DNA of 64,000 nucleotides, from NCBI RefSeq assembly GCF_002952775.1, contig NZ_CP025066.1, forward strand, positions 2,604,001-2,668,000, given 5' to 3'. The notes under the pieces were generated by a model, which was given only the letters and a program-made list of their open reading frames with translations, ran no database searches and was not told where the DNA came from. This document shows, piece by piece, positions 7,498-15,266 of the stretch (positions are counted from its first letter, which is position 1; every line of letters begins with the position of its first letter). The DNA is from Halalkaliarchaeum desulfuricum. GTDB lineage: Archaea > Halobacteriota > Halobacteria > Halobacteriales > Haloferacaceae. The position numbers and the translations under genes were made by a program.

Positions 7498-7667
7498 GCA
7501 ATCGGCCATTGATTTTCTCTCTTGTCACTAGATTAGCTGTACGCGAACTCCCGCGGACACCACTCGCCTCATACCTCATCGAACGAAAGCAAACACATTC
7601 CAACAGAAGAAAGCTAAATGACAGAAACAGGGTCTGTAACCGATGATTTCGGCAGGAAAACCAACTA
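7498..7667. repeat. Right arm 2 of the tRNA-Arg cassette (170 bp)
   Basis: Same start (GCAATCGGCCATTGATTTTC) and exactly the same 170-bp length as 6491-6660 and 15519-15688, ending at the core at 7668. The copy is substituted throughout but apparently without net indels. Confidence 0.8.
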
Positions 7668-7680
7668 TGGGCGCTGCAGG
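7668..7680. repeat. att-like core (copy 3) between cassettes 2 and 3
   Basis: TGGGCGCTGCAGG, identical to the tRNA-Arg 3' end. It lies between right arm 2 and left arm 3. Confidence 0.8.
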
Positions 7681-7730
7681 CTCCGGTTCGACTATCGAAC
7701 GAATCGTCCTTTCGGGCGTGACGCGGCCGA
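7681..7730. repeat. Left arm 3 of the tRNA-Arg cassette
   Basis: Homologous to left arms 1 and 2, with the hairpin GTTCG-ACTAT-CGAAC at 7686-7700. It begins the large (~8 kb) third interval. Confidence 0.75.
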
Positions 7731-7790
7731 ATTCGGGGGATCTGAGAGACACCGAAAGACACAGTAATCTGTGTATCCATAGGATTCTAT

Positions 7791-8021
7791 ATGCTCAGTA
7801 TTACAGTCAACGTGGACGACGACCTCAAAGAGCGCATGGAAAAGCACCCGGAAATCAACTGGAGCGAGGTCACGCGACAGGCCATCCAAGAGAAGGTCGA
7901 GACACTCGAAGTGATGGACGAACTCACCAGCGAGAGCGAACTCACCGAGAGCGACGTGCAAGAAATCGCTGACAAAATCAACGAGAGCGGGCGCAAGCGC
8001 GTTGACGAGGAATCAGCGTAG
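7791..8021 (+). CDS. VapB-type ribbon-helix-helix antitoxin
   Basis: Protein of 76 residues with an N-terminal ribbon (SITVNVDDDLKERM) and helices (INWSEVTRQAIQEKV), typical of the RHH antitoxins that precede VapC in archaea. The acidic C-terminal tail (SELTESDVQEIADKINES) would wrap the toxin. It lies 9 nt before a truncated vapC start, so its original toxin gene has been split. It probably still binds its own operator; the toxin partner is doubtful. Confidence 0.75.
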   Translation: MLSITVNVDDDLKERMEKHPEINWSEVTRQAIQEKVETLEVMDELTSESELTESDVQEIADKINESGRKRVDEESA

Positions 8022-8030
8022 AGACGACGA

Positions 8031-8111
8031 ATGAAGCTGGTCATCGACGCCAACGTCGTCATCTCCGCACTCATCGTCGATTCGAAAACGCGGAAGTTCG
8101 TTCGGAAGTAG
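8031..8111 (+). pseudogene. vapC 5' fragment (26 codons)
   Basis: Encodes MKLVIDANVVISALIVDSKT and six more residues before a TAG. This is the first beta strand of a PIN domain, including the catalytic Asp6. The rest of a PIN protein is found 1.2 kb downstream at 9238-9651, which begins with a near-copy of the same segment (37 of 40 nt identical, 8054-8093 and 9258-9297). The vapC gene thus appears split, with the DUF7342 pair in between. Confidence 0.7.
8054..8093 (+). repeat. Direct repeat flanking the insert in vapC, left copy
   Basis: 40 bp within vapC codons 8-21, repeated at 9258-9297 with three mismatches. It could be a duplication made on insertion, or the crossover point between two vapC homologues. 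Confidence 0.65.
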
Positions 8112-8160
8112 CAAGTGAATATCGTGGATTAATTATTCTATTCTCAAGTAGTTTTATTGA

Positions 8161-8182
8161 GCCTCAGTACATACCGTGAGGC
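8161..8182 (+). promoter_or_regulatory. Inverted repeat immediately before the DUF7342 gene
   Basis: GCCTCA (8161-8166) and TGAGGC (8177-8182) form a 6-bp inverted repeat with a 10-nt centre, ending at the base before the ATG. A TATA-like GTTTTATTG lies at 8151-8159. The position suits an operator through which the HTH protein could repress its own operon; this is inference. Confidence 0.35.
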
Positions 8183-8704
8183 ATGTCGGACTCAAGCCCT
8201 GGAGTCGCGGCGTGGAAAGAAGAAACGAGTGCATTTGATCGAGTTCAATCCGTTGCCAGTACGGTCGCAAGGCCACGTCCAGCGTCGTACATTGCGGAGC
8301 AAGCACACGTTGCCGAGAACACAGCACGGGACCATCTTGAGCGTCTCGTCGATCTGAACATCCTCTTGAAGAGTGACGAAAAGGGAACCACACACTACTC
8401 TCCCGATCCGTTGCACACGCGGATACAGACACTCCGTGACTTGCTAGATCAACACGACCGAAACGGTCTCATACAGTTGAAAGCTGATCTGCAAGAGCAG
8501 ATCGAGGAGTGGCGCGACGAGTATGGTGTTGACTCGCCGGCTGCCCTTCGTGACCGTGCCGCTGAGACGGACACAGCTGCAGACACGCGCGACATCAAAC
8601 AGACCGCACGTGACTGGGAACTCGTCGAGTATCGGCTCTCCATCGTCGAGGATGCTATCGAGAACTACACGACATACACGCAGGACTTCCGGGCGTCCGC
8701 ATAA
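8183..8704 (+). CDS. DUF7342-type winged-helix protein
   Basis: Protein of 173 residues. Residues ~15-75 form a winged helix (FDRVQSVASTVARPRPASYI, AENTARDHLERLVDLNILL) ending in a wing (TTHYSPDPLHTR). The remainder is helical and Glu/Gln-rich, suited to oligomerisation. It resembles haloarchaeal proteins I recall as DUF7342, usually followed by a second small gene as here (2 nt gap). The pair sits inside a disrupted vapC. Probable roles are autoregulator or antitoxin of the pair; function is not established. Confidence 0.65.
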   Translation: MSDSSPGVAAWKEETSAFDRVQSVASTVARPRPASYIAEQAHVAENTARDHLERLVDLNILLKSDEKGTTHYSPDPLHTRIQTLRDLLDQHDRNGLIQLKADLQEQIEEWRDEYGVDSPAALRDRAAETDTAADTRDIKQTARDWELVEYRLSIVEDAIENYTTYTQDFRASA

Positions 8705-8706
8705 CG

Positions 8707-9153
8707 ATGGGTGATCACGACGGGGGATATGATCCAACGGAAGCCTCTCATCAAGCGCTCCGCGGTATCCAGCGTGAACTAAGCCGTCACCCAATCGTCA
8801 CGCAGGTACGAGGGTTTCCAAGCGGTGAGTTCACGCAGGTTGTCGCAGAACTGGACCCAAAGCGATGGGACGTAGATCGGAGTGATGCTACGCTTACTGT
8901 TCGCTGGTTTGCGGGTGAAACTCCTGATTCCCGTCCCGAGTTTTCGTTCCATTACAGTGACGAGGCCCGTGATTTCGGCTGGCATCACGAGCCCAACCCC
9001 CATGTCGATGGCTGGGGGCATTTTCAGGAGTGGAACGTTGCTGAGAACGACTATTCCTACGAGCCATATACGTTTCCAACGGATAACCCGTCCCGACTTG
9101 TCTGGGAGATTATGTCTCTCCTGTCTTCCAAACTCAGTGCCGCACAAAGATAG
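8707..9153 (+). CDS. Conserved haloarchaeal partner of the DUF7342 gene, function unknown
   Basis: Protein of 148 residues. The centre has a beta-rich segment (LTVRWFAGE, FSFHYSDEARDFGWH) and a His-rich stretch (HHEPNPHVDGWGHFQEW), then a C-terminal helix. The His/Trp-rich middle faintly recalls TumE-type (DUF6516) toxins, but I cannot claim homology. It is coupled to the upstream HTH gene. A toxin-like role is a guess from the two-gene layout and its location among toxin-antitoxin modules. Confidence 0.5.
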   Translation: MGDHDGGYDPTEASHQALRGIQRELSRHPIVTQVRGFPSGEFTQVVAELDPKRWDVDRSDATLTVRWFAGETPDSRPEFSFHYSDEARDFGWHHEPNPHVDGWGHFQEWNVAENDYSYEPYTFPTDNPSRLVWEIMSLLSSKLSAAQR

Positions 9154-9237
9154 TGGGCCTTCAGTCGTGATCTGCTAGATATCCGCTACAGTCCGTTTAT
9201 CGGTTGTATCTAATTCATCTATTCAGGTGGATTTTCG

Positions 9238-9651
9238 GTGTTGATCTCGGGACAATTCGTCGTCATCTCTGCACTCATCGCTGATTCGAAAACGCGGGAG
9301 CTCATCGTCACGCTTGAACCCGACCTGCTGACACCTGCCTTCGTTTACGACGAAATTGAGAACTATGAAGAACTAATCGTACAGAAGTCGGGGATGAAAC
9401 CGGATCGAGTCGCACAGTTCATCGACCTTCTGTTCCAGTACATCGATGTCGTCTCTGCCAGCGAGTTCTATCCGGCTATCGAGAGAGCAGATGAAGCAAT
9501 CGGGGAGACCGACTCCGACGATGTACTCTATCTTGCGTGTGCGATAGCCTGTGATGCGGCCATCTGGAGCGACGATTCCGACTTCGAGGAGCAGAATTTG
9601 GTAGAGACGTACTCGACGGCTGATGTCATCAGCTCGTTCGAAAGGCGCTAA
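9238..9651 (+). CDS. PIN-domain (VapC-like) protein with damaged N terminus
   Basis: 137 residues from a GTG. From residue ~8 it follows a PIN domain: FVVISALIADSKTRELI, PAFVYDEIENYEEL, then the acidic motifs ETDSDDVLYLACA and AAIWSDDSDFEE. The N-terminal VIDAN motif, which supplies the first metal-binding Asp, is replaced by VLISGQ, so nuclease activity is doubtful. The intact motif survives in the fragment at 8031. Joining the two would give a normal VapC. It may now be inactive or act as a decoy. Confidence 0.65.
   Translation: MLISGQFVVISALIADSKTRELIVTLEPDLLTPAFVYDEIENYEELIVQKSGMKPDRVAQFIDLLFQYIDVVSASEFYPAIERADEAIGETDSDDVLYLACAIACDAAIWSDDSDFEEQNLVETYSTADVISSFERR
9258..9297 (+). repeat. 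Direct repeat flanking the insert in vapC, right copy
   Basis: Matches 8054-8093 at 37 of 40 positions. Together the copies bracket the DUF7342 two-gene module. Confidence 0.65.
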
Positions 9652-9749
9652 CACGATATACGGTGGATATCCTCTCTCGATACCAGTTCGGCGGTTTGCA
9701 AATCCCTATGACACTCACTCGTCTGGTCATCCATCGAGTGAAAACAAAA

Positions 9750-10215
9750 TTATATGCGTTGTGCCTGTTCGAGATATCGATCTACCGCCTTGTTTGCCCA
9801 CGTCAACATCGCGGGATTTGCACTTTCTACTATACCCTGTGACTCGCCTCCCCCGTCACACAGCCAGAGGTGGACTGTCTCGTCGAGAACGAGGAGGACG
9901 AACGAAATTGGTTCCTCGTAGCGTCGGACCGTAGACGAACTATCGGCAATTTCGCGCCACCGCTCTTTCAATTCGTGGTCGTCCCCGATATTGTCGAGAT
10001 ACGTGCCACCCAGAACACAGTCCGCAGTGAAACGACGTGTTACAACACCATTATGAATGGCTTCGACATACCGTGGCGGGGCAGTCCGTGCGACACACCG
10101 GAATCGGGAGCTCTTCTGGAGCTGTTCGATGCCGTAATCAAAGGGCGCAGTCGGTACCATCTCCGTCGGAGTGGCGAACTTTGCGTCCGCGAGATGTTCT
10201 CTACACGAACCGCCG
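9750..10215 (-). pseudogene. C-terminal fragment of a haloarchaeal HTH regulator (FilR1-like sensor domain)
   Basis: The frame encodes the distal ~155 residues of a regulator family in which a winged helix is followed by a FilR1-middle-like domain. Recognisable are HLADAKFATPTEM, FDYGIEQLQKSSRF, CVARTAPPRYVEAIH and FVLLVLDETVHLW. The DNA-binding N terminus is missing: homology stops near 10215, where an unrelated truncated gene on the other strand begins. The ATG at 10160 is internal to the domain. It cannot work as a DNA-binding regulator. Confidence 0.6.
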
Positions 10216-11212
10216 ATTAGTCGAGACGCTCCTTCATGTCAAAGCCGAGTTCCGGCAGGACGACGAACGGGCGCTTTTGATCGCGCCACAGCCTCACGCT
10301 GCCGGCGGTATCGGCGGCGGAACGACTCCCGTGTTCTTCGGCGGGACGGTAATTACCCTTCCTGACTTCCACCCCGTTCGCACGCTGGAGCGGATCGAGC
10401 AGGAATCGATCACTTATCTGCTGGCCGTGCCGGCGATGTTGCAGGCGATGATGAGCGCCGATCCATCCCGGTTCGATACCGACTCACTGGAGGTGCTCGT
10501 CTCGTTTGGATCGCCACTGTCCGCAGATCTCGCTCACCGCGTCGCAGAGGCGTTTGATCCGGACTATTTCGGGAACCATATGGGTGCGACAGAGATTGCC
10601 TGGTACCTGACCCGGGACGTCACCGCCGATCTCGATGCCGCTACCTCGCCGGGGACCGCTGCAATCAACGTCGAAACCCGCGTTGTCAAACTAGACGAGA
10701 ACGGGGAAGCAGGCGGTCCAGACGACCGCTGTGAGTCGGGTGAGACAGGGGAACTCATCGCAAACACGCCGTACGGCATGGATCGGTACTTCAATCGGGC
10801 GGAGGCAACCAACGAGGCATTTCGGGACGGCTGGTATTACACGGGGGACCTCGGCCATCTCGACGAGGACGGACGCTTCCGGCCCGAGGGGCGGAAGACC
10901 AACATGATCATCTCCGGCGGCATCAACGTCTCCGACGTCAACGTCGAACGTATCCTCGGGGAGCATCCCGCGGTCGTAGACGTTGCGGTAGTTGGTGTTC
11001 CCGACGAGAAGTGGGGAGAACGGGTTGTTGCATCCGTCACGAGGGAATCGGACTCGTCGCTGACTGAAGCGGAGCTATTGGAGTGGTGTCGTGAGCGGGA
11101 CGACCTCGCCGACTTCCAGCGTCCCAAAGCAGTCGAGTTCGTGGACGAACTCCCGCGGTCGGCGACGGGAAAGGTTCAGAAATTCAAGATCGAGAAGAGG
11201 ATCACGTCATAA
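10216..11212 (+). pseudogene. AMP-forming acyl-CoA synthetase, N-terminally truncated
   Basis: Encodes about 330 C-terminal residues of an acyl-CoA synthetase/AMP ligase. Present are the aromatic A5-like region, GATEIAWYLTRDV, WYYTGDLGHLDEDG, RKTNMIISGGINVS and the terminal LPRSATGKVQKFK with the catalytic Lys. The P-loop (TSGTTG-PKG) and the first third are missing. The open frame reaches back to 10037, but residues before RRLVETLLHVKAEF look unrelated. The break coincides with the break of the opposing regulator fragment. An intact ligase is not expected. A DUF4188 gene follows after 3 nt. Confidence 0.75.
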
Positions 11213-11215
11213 TCC

Positions 11216-11725
11216 ATGACCGAGATCACCGAGGAGCGGGTTGCTGCCGAACTGGAGGGAGATTTCGTCGTCTTCCGCATCGGAATGCGAGTGCACAGGC
11301 TCTGGAAAGTCCACAAGTGGTTCCCCATCTTTCGCGGAATGGCGAAGATGCTCGACGAACTGGAATCCGACCCGGATAGCGGGTTGTTGGCATATGATAC
11401 GAACCTTGGGATTCGTAATCACGAGTTCGTCCAGTACTGGGAATCGTTCGAGAAACTCCGTGAGTACGCGCTCGATCCGGAGGCCCGTCACGCTCCGGCA
11501 ATGAAGTGGACGAACCGGATTATAGAAGAGAGCGACGCGGTCGGGATCTGGCACGAGACCTATCTAGTGCGCGGGGATGAGTACGAGACTATCTACCACA
11601 ACATGCCAGCCACGGGACTGGGAAAGGCTGGAACACTCCATCCTGCGACGGGACTCCGTAAGACTGCTACCGGACGACTCGGAGAGACTGGCGATACAGA
11701 CGGTGTAGCGAGCGAACACCAATGA
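11216..11725 (+). CDS. DUF4188 family protein
   Basis: Protein of 169 residues matching DUF4188, a ferredoxin-like-fold family related to small monooxygenases: FVVFRIGMRVHRLWKVHKWF, LLAYDTNLGIRN, EFVQYWESFEKLREYA, IWHETYLVRGDEYETIYHNMP. The last ~30 residues are Gly/Thr-rich and poorly conserved. Its start lies 3 nt after the truncated synthetase, suggesting a former catabolic operon carried into the island. The next gene overlaps its stop (ATGA). Confidence 0.75.
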   Translation: MTEITEERVAAELEGDFVVFRIGMRVHRLWKVHKWFPIFRGMAKMLDELESDPDSGLLAYDTNLGIRNHEFVQYWESFEKLREYALDPEARHAPAMKWTNRIIEESDAVGIWHETYLVRGDEYETIYHNMPATGLGKAGTLHPATGLRKTATGRLGETGDTDGVASEHQ

Positions 11726-12066
11726 CGTTCGACACGATGCTTGAGCTATGTGGGGATGAACACCGTCCCATCATCCTCGCGGCACTTGCAGCAGAAGAGC
11801 GTCCGTTGACGGTGAATGACCTCAGAGGAATGATTCTCACCTACAATCATCACACGCCGGCTACCGAGGCTTCTGAAGAGATGCTAACGGAAATTCGGGT
11901 CTCGCTACACCACAACCACATTCCAAAGTTAGAATCGGCAGGCGTCATCGAATACGATTCGGAACGGCAACTCGTGGAACCGACGGAACAGTTCGACCAG
12001 TTACAGCCTCATCTCTCTGCGATCCTCGGCATCGCTCCGGACCTCGACGAATCAATTGAGCTGTGA
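11722..12066 (+). CDS. DUF7344-type small winged-helix protein
   Basis: Protein of 114 residues resembling the haloarchaeal winged-helix family I recall as DUF7344: MLELCGDEHRPIILAALAAEERP at the start, then LRVSLHHNHIPKLESAGVIEYDSERQLVEPT (recognition helix and wing). It overlaps the DUF4188 stop by 4 nt. Probably a transcriptional regulator; the target is unknown. Confidence 0.65.
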   Translation: MTFDTMLELCGDEHRPIILAALAAEERPLTVNDLRGMILTYNHHTPATEASEEMLTEIRVSLHHNHIPKLESAGVIEYDSERQLVEPTEQFDQLQPHLSAILGIAPDLDESIEL

Positions 12067-12144
12067 GTTTGCACAGGGGCTCGTTATCGATACGCCTTAC
12101 CGTCCACTGGAGTGTGAACCAATCAGTAACGGGTAGCGAACGCG

Positions 12145-12276
12145 TCAGTCTCCGGGTCTGACCAGAATCTTTCGCCGATTTCGAGCGCGCAAGTACACAA
12201 AATCGATCACCGCGAGGAGCAGGTGAACTTCCTCGGGGTCAAGCCCCGTGGTATTCTCCTTCTGGCTGATAAACAT
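12145..12276 (-). CDS. Possible 43-residue ORF
   Basis: ATG at 12276, starting MFISQKENTTGLDPEEVHLL and ending in a basic segment (RARNRRKILVRPGD). The composition is plausible for a small protein or for the tail of a lost gene, but there is no family match that I recognise and no clear promoter. Listed only as a candidate. Confidence 0.25.
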   Translation of the reverse strand: MFISQKENTTGLDPEEVHLLLAVIDFVYLRARNRRKILVRPGD

Positions 12277-12555
12277 CGGTGTCGCAGCAACTGCCTATCT
12301 TCGAGAACTCAATCAAGAGCGGAAGTCGGCCAGCGAGTCATGAATTCAGTATCGGCGTCCGAAATCACTCAGTCATTATCGAGATAATAATTATTCAGAG
12401 TAGGACCTTTTACGATCGAGACGACGAACTCGATGTACAAACGACAAATCTATCCACGTAATAGCGTTGCTGAGGCGTTCGGGATCGAGCATGGACACTC
12501 GGATTTCGAACGCCTCATTCTCTAACTTAACGCGACCTTGATTTCTGGCCAAACG

Positions 12556-12562
12556 CTTATAT
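12556..12562 (+). promoter_or_regulatory. TATA-like box separated from its gene by the IS
   Basis: CTTATAT. If the IS and one copy of its target duplication are removed, this box lies about 38-40 nt upstream of the zinc-finger gene ATG, a normal promoter distance. With the IS in place it is about 990 nt away. Confidence 0.4.
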
Positions 12563-12590
12563 CAGAAGGCGATACCAGAACCGTCAGTAG

Positions 12591-13530
12591 GGCTCCATTG
12601 AATCGCCAGACATCGCCGTAGTAAGTCGTAAAATCGAAGAAGTTGAGGCGAGTGAGTAGCAGTTTGGATGAACCTTACCACCCGCCTCACCGAGGAATTA
12701 GTCTCGCTCGCCAAAAGTTATTCCGACGATGCTGAGGAAGCTGCCGCCCCGGAAGGTGGCGGCAGCTTCGCTGAATGGGCGATGATTTCGCTTCACGGCT
12801 TGCGAATTTTCCTTGAGAAGTCCTACGTGATGACAATCGACCTGTTAGAGACAATGACGCAAATTCTGGAGATTATTGGCCTTGAACCGGACGATCTCCC
12901 GGCTCCATCCACGTTGAATAAGTGGCTCGATAGGATTGAGATGGCAGTCTGGCGAGTGCTGCTGCGCCACTCGGCGCAGCTGCACAATCCCTCTCCCGAC
13001 GCTGCCGTTGACGCTACCTACTACGAACGCTCTCCGGCCAGCAAACACTACTGCGACCGCACGAACTACCGCGTTCAGACCATCGAGGCGACGAAACTCG
13101 TCGATACAGAGACGCAAGCGATCCTTGACGTACACTGCACCACGACCAGAGAAGGGAGTGACGCCGATGTCTGTGCGCAACTCGCCCGGCGCTACCCGGG
13201 CGAGTTACGCACGCTTGCCGCCGATAAGGGCTATGACAGCCAAGAGTTACGCGAGCAACTCCGTGAACTCGGCATCAGACCACTCGTCAAACATCGTGTG
13301 TTCGCGCCCTACGATCACGCACACAACGCCCGAATTAACGACGATCTCTACAATCAGCGCTCGATGACCGAAACCGCCAACTCCTCGGTCAAGCGCTCGT
13401 ACGGCTCGGCCGTCCGAGCGCGTGAATGGTACCGCGAGTTCCGCGAGATTGCCCTGATGTGTCTCGTCTACAACATCAAACGCTACGTCAAACCATGAAT
13501 TCTAACGCCTTATAGCGATTCAATGGAGCC
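12591..13530 (+). mobile_element. IS5-family (ISH1-group-like) insertion sequence, complete, 940 bp
   Basis: Bounded by perfect 16-bp terminal inverted repeats GGCTCCATTGAATCGC (12591-12606) and its complement (13515-13530), and flanked by an 8-bp target duplication GTCAGTAG (12583-12590 and 13531-13538). It contains one uninterrupted transposase gene. Perfect ends, an intact ORF and an intact duplication indicate a recent insertion. It lies just upstream of the zinc-finger gene. Confidence 0.95.
12668..13498 (+). CDS. IS5-family DDE transposase
   Basis: Transposase of 276 residues with an intact DDE catalytic triad: Asp115 (AAVDATYYERS), Asp186 (LAADKGYDS) and Glu235 in the MTETANSSVKRSYG Y-2-R-3-E-like block. 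The N-terminal ~90 residues are the helical DNA-binding region (STLNKWLDRI). It occupies nearly the whole IS. It should be active. Confidence 0.95.
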   Translation: MNLTTRLTEELVSLAKSYSDDAEEAAAPEGGGSFAEWAMISLHGLRIFLEKSYVMTIDLLETMTQILEIIGLEPDDLPAPSTLNKWLDRIEMAVWRVLLRHSAQLHNPSPDAAVDATYYERSPASKHYCDRTNYRVQTIEATKLVDTETQAILDVHCTTTREGSDADVCAQLARRYPGELRTLAADKGYDSQELREQLRELGIRPLVKHRVFAPYDHAHNARINDDLYNQRSMTETANSSVKRSYGSAVRAREWYREFREIALMCLVYNIKRYVKP

Positions 13531-13546
13531 GTCAGTAGGGTTTATC

Positions 13547-15262
13547 ATGCTCGCTACCACCAAAATACGACGGTATCAATGTGCTCTCTGTGACGGTAAG
13601 TACCCGTCGAAGAGCGCCCTCCGCGACCATCTGAAAGAGTTACATACGGGATCAGAATCCTCGCTCTGGAACTCCATACTCACCTTCCAAGACCGGTTTG
13701 TCTGTGGAAACTGTGGCAAGGAGTCGTCCCGAAAAGGAGTGAAACGCCACATGGCTGATAAGCGAGATCGAGATCATCCTCTCAGGGATGTGGAAGAAGC
13801 CAGTCAGCTTGATGAAAATCCACTGCGAAACTACATTGCAAACGAAACAACCGAAGTGAGATGCGAGATCTGCGGCAGGATCGAAGAATCGGAGGAAGGC
13901 CTTGTCGGTGTTCCATGCAGTCATGGCGAAAAACACGTAGATGAAGCCCTCGACATTGGTGATGGAGGATGCGTCTCCGTGACGGAGGTACTCTCATCCG
14001 AAACGCCTCGGCTCGACGATGTACCTGACAACATAGCAGAGACCCTCATCGAAACTGACCACTCGTACGTCCGAATCGATATCCTCGGGGGGGCCCTATC
14101 GGTTCCAGCGGAAGCATACACGTCAACCACGCACGATGTTCAGCTCAACTCGTTTTATGCATACTTGCGTGATGCTACGGAGGAAGACGGAGGGGGCTCA
14201 TTCATGGGACTTCTCAAAATCTCAGAGCAAATGGCAAGACATCTCCAGATCGACAACGTTGGAGAGGACAAAGAGCCGCTCACTTCCATAGATATCTGGA
14301 CTTCCAGACCGGAATTGGCGCTCGGAGATGAGTTGAAAGGATACAGAGACGCACCAAAGACCCAGGTCTTGTCTGCCCTTGGATTATCCGATGACGGCCC
14401 CTACATCCACCACCTCGAGGAGGCAATAAAAGAAGGTCACCCAGTGTCTCCGCTGAACCCGCCAAAGTTGCAAATCCACTACCCTACTTCAGAGCCTTCC
14501 CCGCGTTCGTATCGGTCTCACACCTACACGCACTCGAGATATGTCACGGAATCAATCGGACAAATTGCAGGCGTAGAACCCCTCTCTCGCTCTGAAGTTC
14601 CCGACTATAGCATTGTTGACGAAGAACCAGAAAAGAAAGGGCCAGAACCGCCGTACATCTCCCCCTTCGCATCGCACCCTACGATCGGTTGGGACACTCT
14701 CGAGTCGCTTGAGCCAACGGAAACCATCATCGACGCCCTGTATACAATAAACAAATACGCAAAAGAAGAAGCGGAGAACGGCACAAAATGTTACAAAAGT
14801 GGCGAGAAAGCTCGGGCGAAGGTTCACTCGGTGAGGAAAACTGCCCTGTATGCAGTGAAATCAATCGCCATCCACCGGCTTGTCAAAGCAGATCCCGACA
14901 ACGTCACCGTTAAGAAGCATGAAATCGACGGTAACGAGTTTTGGTGTTTCTGCTTCGAGGCGTTTGGTCAGTCCTTCCATCAGCCAGTCGAAGCGGTCGT
15001 CTCGGACGCTATTGACACAATCGCAAACTCGGATGGAACAGTCGAATCCGACGACGCAGCTGAGATCGAGCTGAAATCTGACATTCCTGGAAATCTTGCA
15101 GATCTGGAATCGGCGCTGGAAACGCTCGCTACGGACCACGGAATTGATGCGAACGACTATCTGACCCAACACCGGGTAACTGAATCCACGGGCCACCTTC
15201 CATCCGAATTTGTTGAGCATTCAACTAAATTCGACATCGACATCAGTTCGCAATGGCTGTAA
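13547..15262 (+). CDS. Large zinc-finger protein of unknown function
   Basis: Protein of 571 residues with three metal-binding clusters at the N terminus: a C2H2 finger (Cys12, Cys15, His28, His33), a second (Cys53, Cys56, His68, His77), and a CxxC...CSHGEKH cluster (Cys106, Cys109, Cys124, His126, His130). The remaining ~430 residues have no motif I recognise; a basic segment lies near CYKSGEKARAKVHSVRKTA. The frame is open back into the IS end (ATG at 13523), but the ATG at 13547 is the ancestral start. Lower GC than the chromosome. The gene abuts a decayed doc 3' end. Confidence 0.7.
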   Translation: MLATTKIRRYQCALCDGKYPSKSALRDHLKELHTGSESSLWNSILTFQDRFVCGNCGKESSRKGVKRHMADKRDRDHPLRDVEEASQLDENPLRNYIANETTEVRCEICGRIEESEEGLVGVPCSHGEKHVDEALDIGDGGCVSVTEVLSSETPRLDDVPDNIAETLIETDHSYVRIDILGGALSVPAEAYTSTTHDVQLNSFYAYLRDATEEDGGGSFMGLLKISEQMARHLQIDNVGEDKEPLTSIDIWTSRPELALGDELKGYRDAPKTQVLSALGLSDDGPYIHHLEEAIKEGHPVSPLNPPKLQIHYPTSEPSPRSYRSHTYTHSRYVTESIGQIAGVEPLSRSEVPDYSIVDEEPEKKGPEPPYISPFASHPTIGWDTLESLEPTETIIDALYTINKYAKEEAENGTKCYKSGEKARAKVHSVRKTALYAVKSIAIHRLVKADPDNVTVKKHEIDGNEFWCFCFEAFGQSFHQPVEAVVSDAIDTIANSDGTVESDDAAEIELKSDIPGNLADLESALETLATDHGIDANDYLTQHRVTESTGHLPSEFVEHSTKFDIDISSQWL

Positions 15263-15266
15263 TTTC

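Larger units (their letters stand above)
12067..12590. other. Gene-poor stretch before the insertion sequence
   Basis: About 520 bp with no convincing long gene. It holds a 43-codon ORF on the minus strand (12145-12276), an AT-rich region (12380-12470) and a TATA-like CTTATAT at 12556-12562. A 60-codon plus-strand ORF at 12279-12461 has no recognisable features. The stretch is probably a recombination scar. Confidence 0.5.

Noticed and set aside
5669-7730. att repeats as partial tRNA genes
   Set aside because: Only the last 13 nt of the tRNA are present; sequence beyond does not form a T loop or anticodon arm.
10037-10215. N-terminal 60 codons of the acyl-CoA synthetase frame
   Set aside because: This part is the antisense of the regulator fragment and does not resemble any synthetase; the open frame is accidental.
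12279-12461. 60-codon frame MSQQLPIFEN before the IS
   Set aside because: No family, poor composition for a haloarchaeal protein, and AT-rich low-complexity content (IIEIIIIQS).
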